Of a DNA stretch of 64,000 nt, positions 34,861 to 45,446 are shown piece after piece. A program made the translations under genes and the position numbers. Each line of letters starts with the position of its first letter. Position 1 is the stretch's first letter. Location: assembly GCA_047967505.1 (NCBI GenBank), contig CM106539.1. One strand, 5' to 3'. The notes under the pieces were generated by a model, which saw only the letters and a list, made by a program, of their open reading frames with translations, had not been told where the DNA came from and made no database searches. Source of the DNA: Dipteris shenzhenensis (lineage: Eukaryota; Polypodiophyta; Polypodiopsida; Gleicheniales).

Positions 34861-35219
34861 TACTTTGATTACGGGCTCCCTTTCTTGTTTGGACGTTTCA
34901 TAGCGAGTTCTTCCTCCTTAAATCCCCGTTCTTGATTTTGCTTGCCAACCCCCTTTCGCAACCTCTAAGCACATGTGCCCCTTACGGATCTCTACTACTA
35001 CACCCTTATATATGGTTGTTCCATTGAACGTTGCCTTCCTCTCAAGTCTACACTGCTCCTAGCACTTAGCGTTGTACGTAAGAGTTGCTTGGTAGCCCTA
35101 GCTCTCTCTTATACAAAGTTCATTGCTTGGCTTCTGCTCCAAAGTACCGCTGGACTTCTCTACGTTGGCTCCTCTTCTTATGGTCCTCACTTATTGCTTT
35201 CGGTAAGTTTCCTAGCTTC

Positions 35220-35720
35220 CTCAGAGTTTCGTCCTCTCCTTACGCCACCTTCAAGATCATGTTATTGAGCTTCGTTGTTTCACTTTCCTTCTAGAATCCT
35301 AAAGGTTTGTTCAAACTCTTAGGTAAAGCGATAACAAGCCAAGAAATACAGGCATTACCTGTCTTCCCAAATTCAACAAATTGTTCTAGCAAATGGTTGG
35401 TTTGGATGGTGGCACGTAAGTAGACCCTGACCTCGAAGCCCTGGACTACTTGACAGATTCGACACTGTTGTACTGATTCTTTGCTTAAGTTTGCAAACTC
35501 AATATAAAGGAAAATTTTATTGATAGTCCTCTTGTTTTTTGTACCAATTTTTTGGATTACAATTTTGTTAAAAGTTATTTCAATTTAGTTTTCTTAAAGA
35601 ATTTCGATCCATTTCTCATATAATCTTTTTATAATTATCCAAATGATTGAATTAATTGTATGGTTCATTTATTGATGGGATTATTAAATCTAAACACACA
35701 CACTGATCTCCCAACTGGGC
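35220..35720. repeat. Direct repeat block, copy 1
   Basis: 35220-35275 recurs at 36421-36478 and 35276-35700 recurs at 37840-38265. The right-hand copy is therefore split by about 1.36 kb of extra DNA (36479-37838), which suggests an insertion in one copy or a deletion in the other. No coding domain was seen in either. Confidence 0.75.
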
Positions 35721-35943
35721 TAGTACCGTACAATTAATTCATAATCATAGGATAATTTTAAACACGGTCAAATGTTTATAATTTGAATTATTTTGTGTAC
35801 CTTTCCTCTGATTACTAATAATTACTTTTTATATGCAGAAACATTGGCTCTAGAAACTGGATTATGCATCTACTGATGGCAGTGTGCTTTATATCACTTT
35901 TTACACTTATCATAGATATCCATTTTTTGGACATTTACTATTA

Positions 35944-35989
35944 GGTGGGGAGTCAGTTCCACATGGTGGGCTTACTCCCCACCATGTGG
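35944..35989. other. Strong inverted repeat (hairpin)
   Basis: CCACATGGTGGG (35959-35970) and CCCACCATGTGG (35978-35989) are perfect 12-base arms with a 7-base loop. GGTGGGGAG at 35944 can compete for the right arm (CTCCCCACC). Confidence 0.8.
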
Positions 35990-36005
35990 TCTTACCTCTC
36001 GTGGG

Positions 36006-36350
36006 CCACACACACACACACACACACACACACATTTTCACTCACAAACATAGTCTTTCTCATCCCCCCCTTCTTTTTCATTTCTTAAACAATTATTATT
36101 ATTTTACTTATTTAAATCATTATTTCCTTTTAGTAACCAAACCCCCCTTACTTGCACCTTTTAATTGTATTTATTTATAGATATTGAAACTTATATATAT
36201 ATATAAAATTAAGTAACCCCCGTTCATAATTATTGCCCCTCCAACCTCCCTTGCCTCATCTTTGTCTAAAAATTTGTTGTCCCCCCTTCTTTCTATATTC
36301 TTAGTCTATTTAATTATGCACTGCCACCCTTTTGCACTAGCACCACCACT
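36006..36350. repeat. (AC)n-headed repeat block, copy 2
   Basis: Second copy of the block at 34476-34860, again starting in an (AC)n run at 36006-36034. It differs by scattered substitutions and small indels. Confidence 0.75.
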
Positions 36351-36478
36351 ATGCAACAAAGTAATAGACACGAAGTTCCATAATAGTATCAACCTCTATT
36401 GCATGATTAATACCAGCTTCCTCATAGTTTCGTCCTCTCCTTACGCCACCTTCAAGATCATGTTATTGAGCTTCGTTG

Positions 36479-37838
36479 ATTTCTCCTTGCTCCTTTAACA
36501 AAGTTCACAAGCTGCCCTTGCTAGCTTTATGTTTATGTACATTGAAGTTAAGCGTAGAAACGGTTTATTGATTGTCGTTGATCTTCTCCTTCATAGCCTT
36601 TACAAAGCTTTTGATATGCTTGTTTGCTTGGCAGATCCACGAAACATTCTCTTCACCATTGTATTTTCTTGCTTTGTAGAAGAAAGCAACTTCAACTGAT
36701 GGTGTCCTTTCATTTTACAAGTCTCTTCATTTTGCTCCTGTGCTCTTCGCTGGTAACTCTACTAGCTGTCTTGATCTCGCATTTCTATTCTAAGGCCCTT
36801 GAGGTCGAAAGCTTGGCTTATGTTCCTACATCAAACCCCCTAAGAATTGGTATTGTGCCGTCTCCTATTTCCATGTCTAGCTCTTGTGTTTACACTTTGT
36901 CAAGATAATGATTTCAGTTTTGTTGATAGTCACGTTGATCTACCGGTCTACTCCCTTGGTTCTTTGTTTATCACTTACCATGTCTAATGCCAGTCACCTT
37001 CGTCTACCTCTTCGGCTTGCAAAGTATCTCCTTAACACTTAGGATTTCTGAGATCCCATTGCTTGCCTTTCTTTTCCCACTTGGCCGAGCTTTATTTTAC
37101 TAACTTCAAAGGTCTATTTTGTTTCAGAACCAGCCACCTCAGTAATAAGAGATTATGGACACATAAACTACTCATTCATGCATGAAAGTGCATTGAGTGG
37201 TAACTCTTTAATGGGTTTAATTTGAGTTATATTCTCTTACTACTTTATCTTTCTAAGTTTTTAAAACCTCCCAAAGCTTAAATATAAATTTTTAGCTTGT
37301 TCCAAGATTGTTTCTTTTACTCATTTTAATTACTCATTTAATTTTTAGAAAGAATTATGTAAACCCTATTTATATCTTTGTTAGTTAGTTTGAGTAAAGG
37401 ATATGGAGACAACACCCGTTGATGGTTGTTGTCAATTTATATTTGAAGGGGATTACCCCCCTTCCATTTTTTCTATATACAAAAGGTTTTTACAAAGGGA
37501 CACAAAGCCCCCCCCTTTTTTTTGTTTACTTAATACTTCTTAGAAGTTCAGTCAAATTTTCATGAAATTTATGATCATTTAATTAGTTTCCTTTGTCATG
37601 TAATTTTGGTTATGTATATGAATTTTTCTAAGGGTGTGGAATCCCCCCCTTGTCTATTCTATTTGATTAAATTCTTAAATAATTATTTGGTTAAGGGTGT
37701 GGACTAACCCCCCCTTTTTTTCTTTTCTCAAGTAATTTATGTACATTTTAGTACCCTCACTATTTACTCCTCTCTCTAAAATAATCCTTTTTTTTAATGA
37801 GCTTAAATCTTCTTAAATTTTTTGCTAGTCTAAGAAGT
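36479..37838. other. Stretch between the halves of a split repeat, no recognisable gene
   Basis: AT-rich with several homopolymer C runs (37440-37720). A 94-codon frame at 36624-36908 has no family I know. Its borders coincide with the two halves of the repeat copied from 35.2-35.7 kb. Confidence 0.4.
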
Positions 37839-37839
37839 T

Positions 37840-38265
37840 GTTTCACTTTTCTTCTAGAATCCTAAAGGTTTGTTCAAACTCTTACGTAAAGCGATAACAA
37901 GCCAAGGAATGCAGGCATTACGTGTCTTCCCAAATTCAACTATATTGTTCTAACAAATGGTTGGTTTGGATGGTGGTAGGTAGGTAAGTAGACCTTAACC
38001 TTGGAGCTTGGACTACCTGACGGATTCAACACTGTTGTACTGATTCTTTGCTTAAGTTTGCAAACTCAATATAAAGGAAAATTTTATTGCCAGTCCTCTT
38101 GTTTTTTGTGCCAATTTTTTGGATTACAATTTTGTCAAAAGTTATTTCAATTTAGTTTTCTCAAAGAATTTCAATCCATTTCTCATATAATCTTTTTATA
38201 ATTATCCAAATGATTGAATTAATTGTATGGTTCATTTATTGATGGGATTATTAAATCTAAACACA
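37840..38265. repeat. Direct repeat block, copy 2 (right half)
   Basis: Matches 35276-35700 closely, for example CTAGAATCCTAAAGGTTTGT and AAATGGTTGGTTTGGATGG. Confidence 0.8.
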
Positions 38266-38270
38266 CACAA

Positions 38271-38628
38271 ACACACATACTTTTACTTGTATACTTACTA
38301 GTAAGATGTTATTATTGAGCAGTTAAATCAAAACACCGAGCAATAACATTTTAATAGAGTTTTTGAGCTAGATAAAACTTTAAATTGATTTCGCCTTAAA
38401 AGTACTTTAAAGTGATCGATTTACATATAAATCAATTTAAAATATTGAAACACACATACTTTTACTTGTATACTTACTAGTAAGATGTTATTATTGAGCA
38501 GTTAAATCAAAACACCGAGCAATAACATTATAATAGAGTTTTTGAGCTAGATAAAACTTTGAATTGATTTCGCCTTAAAAGTACTTTAAAGTGATCGATT
38601 TACATATAAATCAATTTAAAATATTGAT
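38271..38628. repeat. 179-bp tandem duplication
   Basis: 38271-38449 and 38450-38628 are nearly identical, starting ACACACATACTTTTACTTG. The content (GAGCAGTTAAATCAAAACAC, short inverted GTTATTATTGAGC-like strings) is related to 10190-10350, so it probably belongs to the left edge of the duplicated kinase segment. Confidence 0.9.
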
Positions 38629-38639
38629 TTAAATTTCTT

Positions 38640-39600
38640 TCACGTCCTTGGGTTCAACTCCTCTCACTTGGATTGCCTTTCTTTCTGTAATGGGAATATG
38701 CTTTAAGTAAGCTTTTAGGAGCTAACCTTTCATGGGCTAGAAATAGTGAAATTGAAAAGGACATTTAAGTCAGCTCTTAGGAGCTCACCTTTCATGGGCT
38801 AGAAATAGTGATCTTGAAAGGACATTGAAATTTAGTGAGGCATATATATTGTCACAAAGTTTAGGATGAAAATTTGATGTATAAATAAGTAGAGCCAATT
38901 TCCTCCCACCCCATAGGAGGACGAACATAGAGAGGCATATAGAAAAACTTCATATGCATATATGCTTATCTTGGGCAGCATGTTTACTCAACTAAAACAT
39001 AATGCTATGCTAGGACTTTTACCATTGAAGACAAGATGGCATATGCTCATTGTTGTGATAGGCATATTTGAGCATTGATTGAAAGTTGTAGTATAATGAG
39101 GATTGCCATTATTAAGCCCAATAGAGAGTGGTGGAGATTTTCCATGTACTTTGCACATGACTTTATGGCTAAACCATCATGTACATGGTTGCATATGTGA
39201 TCAAGAGTGACATTGAGATGAAGCGGCTTGATTTTGAGTAAGTCCCTAACCTCACCCTTGGTCTCAATCATCACATTTCACTTGCCTCACTTATAGGCAA
39301 CACATCAAGGTTGAAAGTAACTAGTCAAGGATTGGGATTGGATGTGAAACTTGGAAATTTTGGCTTTACGGTCATTTTTAAATTTGCAAAATTTGGTCAC
39401 GTGTCATTGTGAATTCATGACAAGTCCAAAATAGATAGGATGGTGACCTAGGTTGGCACCTTCCTTGCATCCACTCGATAGCATCCCCTTCCCTACATCC
39501 AACCTTGGTCGACTGGGAGCAAGTAGTTTCCCTCCGACCTTATCTTCTTTTCTAAATTGTGTGATGGTCTTTGGAGTCACTACTAACCATGAGGTCAAGA
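38640..39600. repeat. 5' flank of kinase B, paralogous to the flank of kinase A
   Basis: It matches 10500-11950: both hold a GGGCTAGAAATAG block, a stretch about hundreds of bases long with conserved order, and near their right end GGTGACCTAGGTTGGCACCT (39440; 11850 in the other copy). In this copy the GGGCTAGAAATAG block is itself duplicated (about 38740 and 38800). Distance to the kinase start is 1.2 kb in A and 1.6 kb in B. Confidence 0.7.
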
Positions 39601-41055
39601 GGCTTATTTATATTGTGCGTACATAAATTCTCCTAGCTCCAACTCGTGGATGATGTGAGCGAAGGATGCTTCACCTACAAGTGACAAATGAGGGATTACC
39701 CTTGGCAACTTTGAAGTGTACATTCTACAAATAACCCAACTAGGATAAACACTTTGGGTGGACCTTAGAGGGCTTCCCAAAGCATGCTAGCAGGGCTATG
39801 CCCAACTCTACTAGTAGCCAAAGATTATGTCCCCATGTTGATTGCAATGTTGGAACATAGCATTAAGCTACTATACTAGAAGGGATGTTTGGAGATGTGT
39901 TGGTTTAGCATTACAATGCCCTAAACACTCATTCGCTCACATCCTTCCATCCTAGGTAGGATTCACAAATGTTTGCCCATGGACTTGGAACATGGACATA
40001 CTTCACATGGTTGGATTGCACACGCCAGTCAAAAGTTTCCTTGTTCAAGGGTGGCCGACCGACCCAAGCCCCAAAAGTGTGCAAAACTACGAGAGTGGGC
40101 TTGGTTGGTGGTCTCTATAACTCTTTCGTCCAATATGATTTTGCCCTACATTTTGCAGTTTGCAGATGCTTGTGAATAATCAAGTCACCCATGGTTTTTT
40201 TTCGATGGAGTCGTCTCCTCATTTGTGAATTTGCCCATTGTCTGCAACCTTTGTGTCTAAATGCCATTTTAAACTCCGCAAAGATTTCATGGGGTCCCTC
40301 CAATGCCAAGCTAGAGCACGATCATGCCTGGGCATTGCTTCTTCAAATCACTCGGAGGTGAGGTATGATCCATTAGGGTGAGAGAGAGCACATGAGATTT
40401 CCACAATACTGCAAAGCACTAGTTCTATGTGGTGTCCCTCCTTTGGAGGGAGGGTGATAGTATGAAGCTGCAGAGAAGCAATTCGATGGTCTACTACATT
40501 AAATCGGGTGTCAAGAGCCTTGCAACATCATCAATTTAGGAATCAGTAGCCTGGCATGACCGTACTCTCAGAGTGCAGCCACATGTATGGATGTTTGGAT
40601 GGTTCCACCGCCATACTCAAACGCAAGCCTCTGATTTTAGCAGATATTGCTTGTTCACATGCTCACACAAGGACCAAACAGACGGTAGACTTTAGTAGAA
40701 GCGAGCAGACGTAAGAGAGGAGGGCAGAGGTACGAGAGGCGGACACCTGTGCAAACCCAAGAGTCCAAAAGCCCATAATGGGGCTATGAATGTCGAAGGG
40801 AGGGAGCCTGCATGTCACAACCAGATCTCCACTGAGATGGATTTTCGTGCCAGGCAAGACCCATTTCGTGTTACAAGTGTCCAAACCTCCAAACGTATGC
40901 GGCGGGGCTCTAAAAGCGTCTGAGAATTACAATGCGGAAAGTGGAAGACTAGGCAAGAGTGTGGGAAGAGATGAGATTCGGGAATATTCATAGAGATTCA
41001 GAATATACGGAGGAGAATATTCGTCAAGGTTCACGTCGACGATAACAAAGCAACG
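39601..41055. other. Upstream region of kinase B, no other gene seen
   Basis: Only short frames. The last 100 bases hold GAATATTCAT (about 40980), also present upstream of kinase A (13004), the best candidate for a conserved leader element. No clear TATA box could be assigned. Confidence 0.4.
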
Positions 41056-41508
41056 ATGGCTGAACCCGTGGTTCCTTGTGCTTCTCCCCCTCCATCCCTT
41101 CCAGCATGGTTCCTTGCGCTTCTCCCCCTCCATCCCTTCCAGCCTGCATTCCTAGCTTCCCCATGCCTCCCCCTGAGCCCCCCCGCCTCCTCCCCCTCCC
41201 CCTCATCTCCCACACCCTCCTCCACTTCTCCCTCGACTTGCTTCACTTCTGCCCCGACCTCTTCCAAGAACTCAACCTCCTTGCTTGGCAGCTCCGCATC
41301 GAAAGCTTGGTTCCCCTCTCGGATGCCCACTCTTTGCTCTCCAGTCTCCTCTCCGATCCCAACGCTCGCTCCCTCTTCTCCTCTTACTATGCCCTCTGTC
41401 GTAACGCCCGCCCCCTTGCACGTACCCAGTCGTCCCTGCCCCAGCCTCACACCGGCGTGCACAAGGCTTTCCTCAGCCCTAAGCTCTTTGCCTTCTTCTC
41501 GGAGATGA
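41056..41508 (+). other. Upstream overlapping frame created by a 38-bp duplication
   Basis: The ATG at 41056 (ATGGCTGAACC) corresponds to codon 9 of kinase A, but here it opens a 150-codon Pro/Ser-rich frame out of phase with the kinase. The cause is a 38-base tandem duplication (41071-41108 and 41109-41146): removing 38 bases would bring this ATG into the kinase frame. As it stands it would act as an overlapping upstream frame that could lower kinase B translation. Confidence 0.7.
41071..41146 (+). repeat. 38-bp tandem duplication at the kinase B start
   Basis: Two units starting GTTCCTTG, 38 bases each, differ at two positions. The second unit follows the in-frame ATG at 41106. 38 is not a multiple of 3, hence the frame change. 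Confidence 0.9.
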
Positions 41509-43448
41509 TTGCATTGCTCCAGCTTCTGTGCGAAGCGGAGGCACTTGGGATCGTGTCTGCCTGCAGCAAATATCAACAAGAAGAGGATTTCTTGGCTGCT
41601 TTGAAAACAGAAGCAAATTGCTTCCGGCTGAGGGACTTCCAGGATTTGTCCGATCGCATTGAGAGCTTCCAAAACAGCCGGACTGACAATGGTGGCCGCT
41701 GCGAAGTTCTCGAAGCTAGGTGCCTTGTCCTTTACTGCCTGACGGTGGACACCTTGTGGAGAGTCTCTAAAGAGAACATAGCAAAAGCCCGCATCAACTT
41801 GCGCCAATGCAAAGTCTTACAGCTCGCCTACAGGCGCTTAAACGCGTACTTTGTCGAGCTGATGCAAGTCTTCTCAGTCACTGGCGCGTGGCATACTTTT
41901 TTGTCGGTGGTCAGTTTGTTCGACGGGATCGGTAAAGAGTTGTGCAGGCTGCTCCTCTACGGTCGCAGATTTCTTGCGGACTGCTTTTGCTACTCGTGGG
42001 TAAGTTGGCCAATTCCAAGAATGGTCAGCCATTGGGGACTCCTGGTTTTGTTGGAGGATCTCGATTTCCATTGCAAACAGTTATCTTCAAAAATTCAGAA
42101 CATCGTCGAAACGATCCCCCAAAGCTGTTTCAAAGATCCCAATTTGGAGCTTCTCAAGTTGCAACCTGCTCTGGTGAAAGCAGCCGAATATGATCATCAG
42201 GCGCTTCACTCGGAGCTGCAAACATACTGGACTGATATTAATCCGAACAGCCATAGTTGTCAAACGGAACATACAGTTCAAAATTGTCTAGAAGTTGGCA
42301 CCTCGCAAACCGAAATGTCACGTACAGCTAACTGGCTCTCACCAAATTTCCTCACATCCATGATAGCCATAGCAGTCAGACTGAACAGCCGTGGCTGTAG
42401 TCCATCGGGAACACCTGAACAGAATACCGAGCAACTAGAGCAAACTGTCTTGGAAAATGATATATCCCAAACCGAAAAGTTACATAAAGCTAAGTGGCTC
42501 TGCCAGAGTATTCTGAGCCATTGTAAACTAGAGATTGAAACCTCAACGGATCTCTTCATCGAACCGGAGCACGTGAAACCAGTACGCTATTTGGGAAAAG
42601 GAAGCAGTGCGGAAGTTTACGAAGTCACGTGTTGGGGAGACAAATACGCAATGAAACAACTCTGGGCAGAGACAGTTCCATCCAGGGACGAGTTACTTCT
42701 CCAATTCAGATTACCTCATCCTCACATTGTGAAGGTCATTGGCTACACGGCAGGAGTGCAGGGCAATACGAACAGGGCATTGCTAATGGAGCTCATGACC
42801 TGCAGTTTAAGGAGTCACATTGATAGTGCAAGGAGCCCCTTTCCAGAGGTGGTGGCAGTAGATATTATGCTACAAATAGCGAAAGCAATTGAGTACTTGC
42901 ACAGGCAAAAAATCCTACACAGGGACATTAAAGCATCGAATGTTCTTGTGGACGGAGAGAAAAATGTAGACTATTGGGGGGAACGTTTTATACATGTCAA
43001 GGTAGCCGATTTTGGAAATGCCAGGGAGTGCAACAGGAAAGATCTAACAGCACCTATCGGCACATCGTGTTGGAGGGCACCTGAGATCACTTCTAACCAA
43101 AAGCAATCTTTGGGATCCCTCGATGCTGCCCTTGATTATGCATTCCATCTGAAGCCAGATCCTTTCACTGTCAGCGAGTATGATTTTCGTGCAGATGTTT
43201 ACAGTTTTGGGATCACCTGTTATGAGATTGTTTCACGAAAGTTACCGTATGAGGGAAAAGTTCCCAATCGTGCCCTCCTCCAGAGAATTGTGAATGGGCT
43301 TAGGCCAACTCTACCTGAGAACATCCACAGTCGTTTATCAGAACTTATAAAAGCTTGCTGGGATGGGAAGCCTGAACGACGTCCCCTCTTTCCAGAGATT
43401 TGTCGTACATTGAGAGAAATCAAATTTGGGTTGCTGGATAATAGATGA
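41106..43448 (+). CDS. Protein kinase B with plant MLKL-like layout, paralogue of A
   Basis: From the first in-frame ATG (41106) the protein has 780 residues; the frame is open further upstream but without ATG. It closely matches kinase A along its length: a Pro-rich start, a helical region (residues about 228-335, INLRQCKVLQLAYRRLNAYF) that recalls DUF1221, a variable QTE-containing linker, then the kinase domain. It has a better glycine loop than A (LGKGSSAEV), K517, HRD at 605-607, DFG at 635-637 and APE at 658-660. Between APE and the DVYSFG helix it keeps about 13 residues (LDYAFHLKPDPF) that A lacks. It lacks the long Ser-rich N-terminus of A. No intron is needed to read it. It should be catalytically competent; whether it is well translated is open because of the out-of-frame ATG at 41056. 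Confidence 0.85.
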   Translation: MVPCASPPPSLPACIPSFPMPPPEPPRLLPLPLISHTLLHFSLDLLHFCPDLFQELNLLAWQLRIESLVPLSDAHSLLSSLLSDPNARSLFSSYYALCRNARPLARTQSSLPQPHTGVHKAFLSPKLFAFFSEMIALLQLLCEAEALGIVSACSKYQQEEDFLAALKTEANCFRLRDFQDLSDRIESFQNSRTDNGGRCEVLEARCLVLYCLTVDTLWRVSKENIAKARINLRQCKVLQLAYRRLNAYFVELMQVFSVTGAWHTFLSVVSLFDGIGKELCRLLLYGRRFLADCFCYSWVSWPIPRMVSHWGLLVLLEDLDFHCKQLSSKIQNIVETIPQSCFKDPNLELLKLQPALVKAAEYDHQALHSELQTYWTDINPNSHSCQTEHTVQNCLEVGTSQTEMSRTANWLSPNFLTSMIAIAVRLNSRGCSPSGTPEQNTEQLEQTVLENDISQTEKLHKAKWLCQSILSHCKLEIETSTDLFIEPEHVKPVRYLGKGSSAEVYEVTCWGDKYAMKQLWAETVPSRDELLLQFRLPHPHIVKVIGYTAGVQGNTNRALLMELMTCSLRSHIDSARSPFPEVVAVDIMLQIAKAIEYLHRQKILHRDIKASNVLVDGEKNVDYWGERFIHVKVADFGNARECNRKDLTAPIGTSCWRAPEITSNQKQSLGSLDAALDYAFHLKPDPFTVSEYDFRADVYSFGITCYEIVSRKLPYEGKVPNRALLQRIVNGLRPTLPENIHSRLSELIKACWDGKPERRPLFPEICRTLREIKFGLLDNR

Positions 43449-43701
43449 GTAGTTTTTAATGCTGGCAGGGCCTTCACCCGTGACTGTGGCATCGCCTATA
43501 CAGTGTACAGATATCATATAAAGTTACTTGATGTTTCATTTTGACAAGGCTCCAGGTCAATCACATACTTGTAAGTAGCTGCCTGAGGAAGAAGCTCCTC
43601 TGTTGCAGGTTAGCATAGGGCATAAGCGGTCTTTGTGTGAGTGGGGAAAAATCATCATTTGTACATACGGGTGCCCAATACAGATTGTTAGTTAGTGCAT
43701 G

Positions 43702-43727
43702 AGTGTGCGCGCGCGCACACACACATA
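43702..43727. other. Alternating purine-pyrimidine tract
   Basis: GTGTGCGCGCGCGCACACAC with flanking AC units gives about 25 bases of strict purine-pyrimidine alternation and a perfect palindrome, a classical Z-DNA-prone sequence, 250 bases after kinase B. Confidence 0.85.
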
Positions 43728-43821
43728 TCCCTTGTTTCAGCTCTTTGATTGTCCATAAGAACATAATGGACCTTTTCGTCATGGTTACTTTGAAAACCAG
43801 GGGAGAGAATGTGGCAATGTT

Positions 43822-44480
43822 TATTAACTACTATCTTGCACCTTGCAGTACTTTCATAGACTTGATTGAAATCTATAACTTTATGGTATGACCATGATTA
43901 TTTATGTGTTATATAGGACTCGAGTTTCCTCAAGAATTACTATTGGTTGGGAGCCCATGAGTTATGCATCGATGGAGAGGCATTTTGGCTTGGAACAAAA
44001 ATGGGTTGGATGTAAATGATATATGTTTAGACCCTATAGATTATTATACCTTTAAAAAGAGAATATATGTGTGTGTAGTTTCCCCCACTTTTAAATCATG
44101 AAGAGACGACTATCTTTTACGGGGAATCCTGTACTTAAAAATCAAGCTTTACTATTGGCTCTAGCCTCACCTTTACTATCGGCCTTAAAAAACAAAAGGT
44201 TTGAGACCAAAAGAGGGATAGATTCTTTATATATTTATTTTTGCACATTACTTGAAAAGGTTTGGACCACTACTTGGAGCTTGGGAGATTGGTTGAAGTT
44301 TCTAACTTTATGACCTAGCCATGATTACTTATGTCTTACTATAGGACACGGGGTTCCTCAGAATTTTTACTAATTGGAGGCCCATGAATTATGCATGGAT
44401 GGAGATAGATTTAGCATCCCTAACCATGAGAAGGGAAACCGAAATGGGTTGGGTGATTTTTATATGTTTAGACCCCAAGG
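43822..44480. repeat. Diverged direct repeat, spacing about 427 bases
   Basis: Strings such as ACCATGATTATTTATGTGTT and CCCATGAGTTATGCATCGAT around 43890-43980 recur in diverged form around 44315-44405. No frame of interest. Confidence 0.55.
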
Positions 44481-44924
44481 ATTTGTATATGTTTAGACCT
44501 CTTCTTAACTTGATAATTAAATATTATAAAAAGGAAAATGTCCTTTGAAAAACTTGGACCACCACACTATATTGCATTTAGAAACAACAATCTATATTTC
44601 TTCCTTCCCATCACTTTGTCTCCCCACACTCTCCACATGCATCCCCCCCGCAACCCTCTCCTTTTTCTCTTCCATGCTCTCTCTTCCCCCTCTCATTTTC
44701 TCAAATATTACATGCTAAATTACTCAAACTTACGAAAGATTAAAAGATATCTTTATAAAATATCCTTTGAATGTCCACAATATGCTATGGTGATGGTCTG
44801 ATAAAAACAATAATATGCATCTCAATTTTTAATCAATAATAATATAACTCACAATCGGAATTTTTGTACTTGTATTACTTTCGTTAGTGTTTACAAGAAT
44901 CGATCGTGTAGAAGATTATCACCA

Positions 44925-45162
44925 TGAATTACCAAAATGTCTTAATTGAGGACAAAAACTATTACAAGATACATGTATCAGGGGTGTCTGATCATGTTGT
45001 TGCAATAACCCAGCAGCCAAGTACTTCTTTATGGCATTGCAGGTTGGGGCACATGAGCCACATTTGAATTTTTCTGACTTAGAATTTTATGAGCACTGTC
45101 TCTATGGGAAGCCGACTAAATTAGCCCATTAAAGAAGGGGAAAGAAAGAGCTTGAAAGGCTT
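44925..45162 (+). pseudogene. Host copia element, pre-integrase part, left of nested insertion
   Basis: The plus strand reads TSLWHCRLGHMSH and EHCLYGKPTKLAH, the zinc-binding start of a copia integrase. The frame runs into the nested element at 45168. Removing that element and one copy of the 5-base duplication lets the frame continue at 48332 with no shift, which is strong proof of a simple insertion. Upstream gag and protease are absent. Confidence 0.8.
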
Positions 45163-45167
45163 GATTT
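45163..45167 (+). other. Target-site duplication GATTT, left copy
   Basis: GATTT precedes the left LTR and recurs at 48327-48331 after the right LTR: the 5-base duplication expected of copia integrase. Confidence 0.9.
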
Positions 45168-45432
45168 TGAAGGTATGAAACGAAGAGAGAGAGAGAGTGC
45201 AGGTACAAGACGAGTCGATAGAGCAGTCACGTCAAAACTTAGATAAGGTGAAAATACACAAGTACAAAGTACTTGTACCTAGACCTAGGACTAAGTGTCC
45301 TAGGTGTCACATAGGACTAAGTGTCCTATGTGGCCTAGAAGGCACTAACACTATAAGTGCCTACACTTATGCCTACAAGGCACATACCATGGCCTATAGG
45401 GCATCACTAGAACATCCAGAAGATGGCCTACA
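45168..45432 (-). repeat. 3' LTR (265 bp) of the nested copia element
   Basis: TGAAGGTA to GGCCTACA, 265 bases, about six differences from the right LTR. The element is on the minus strand, so this is its 3' LTR. It holds an AG-rich run and internal short palindromes such as TAAGTGTCCTAGGTGTCACA. Confidence 0.9.
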
Positions 45433-45446
45433 AACCCCCCTCCATG
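45433..45446 (-). other. Polypurine tract of the nested element
   Basis: On the minus strand ATGGAGGGGGGTT abuts the 3' LTR, the normal place for plus-strand priming. Confidence 0.75.

Noticed and set aside
41076-41105. Start of kinase B at 41076
   Set aside because: That codon is TTG, not ATG; in a plant nuclear gene the first in-frame ATG is at 41106.
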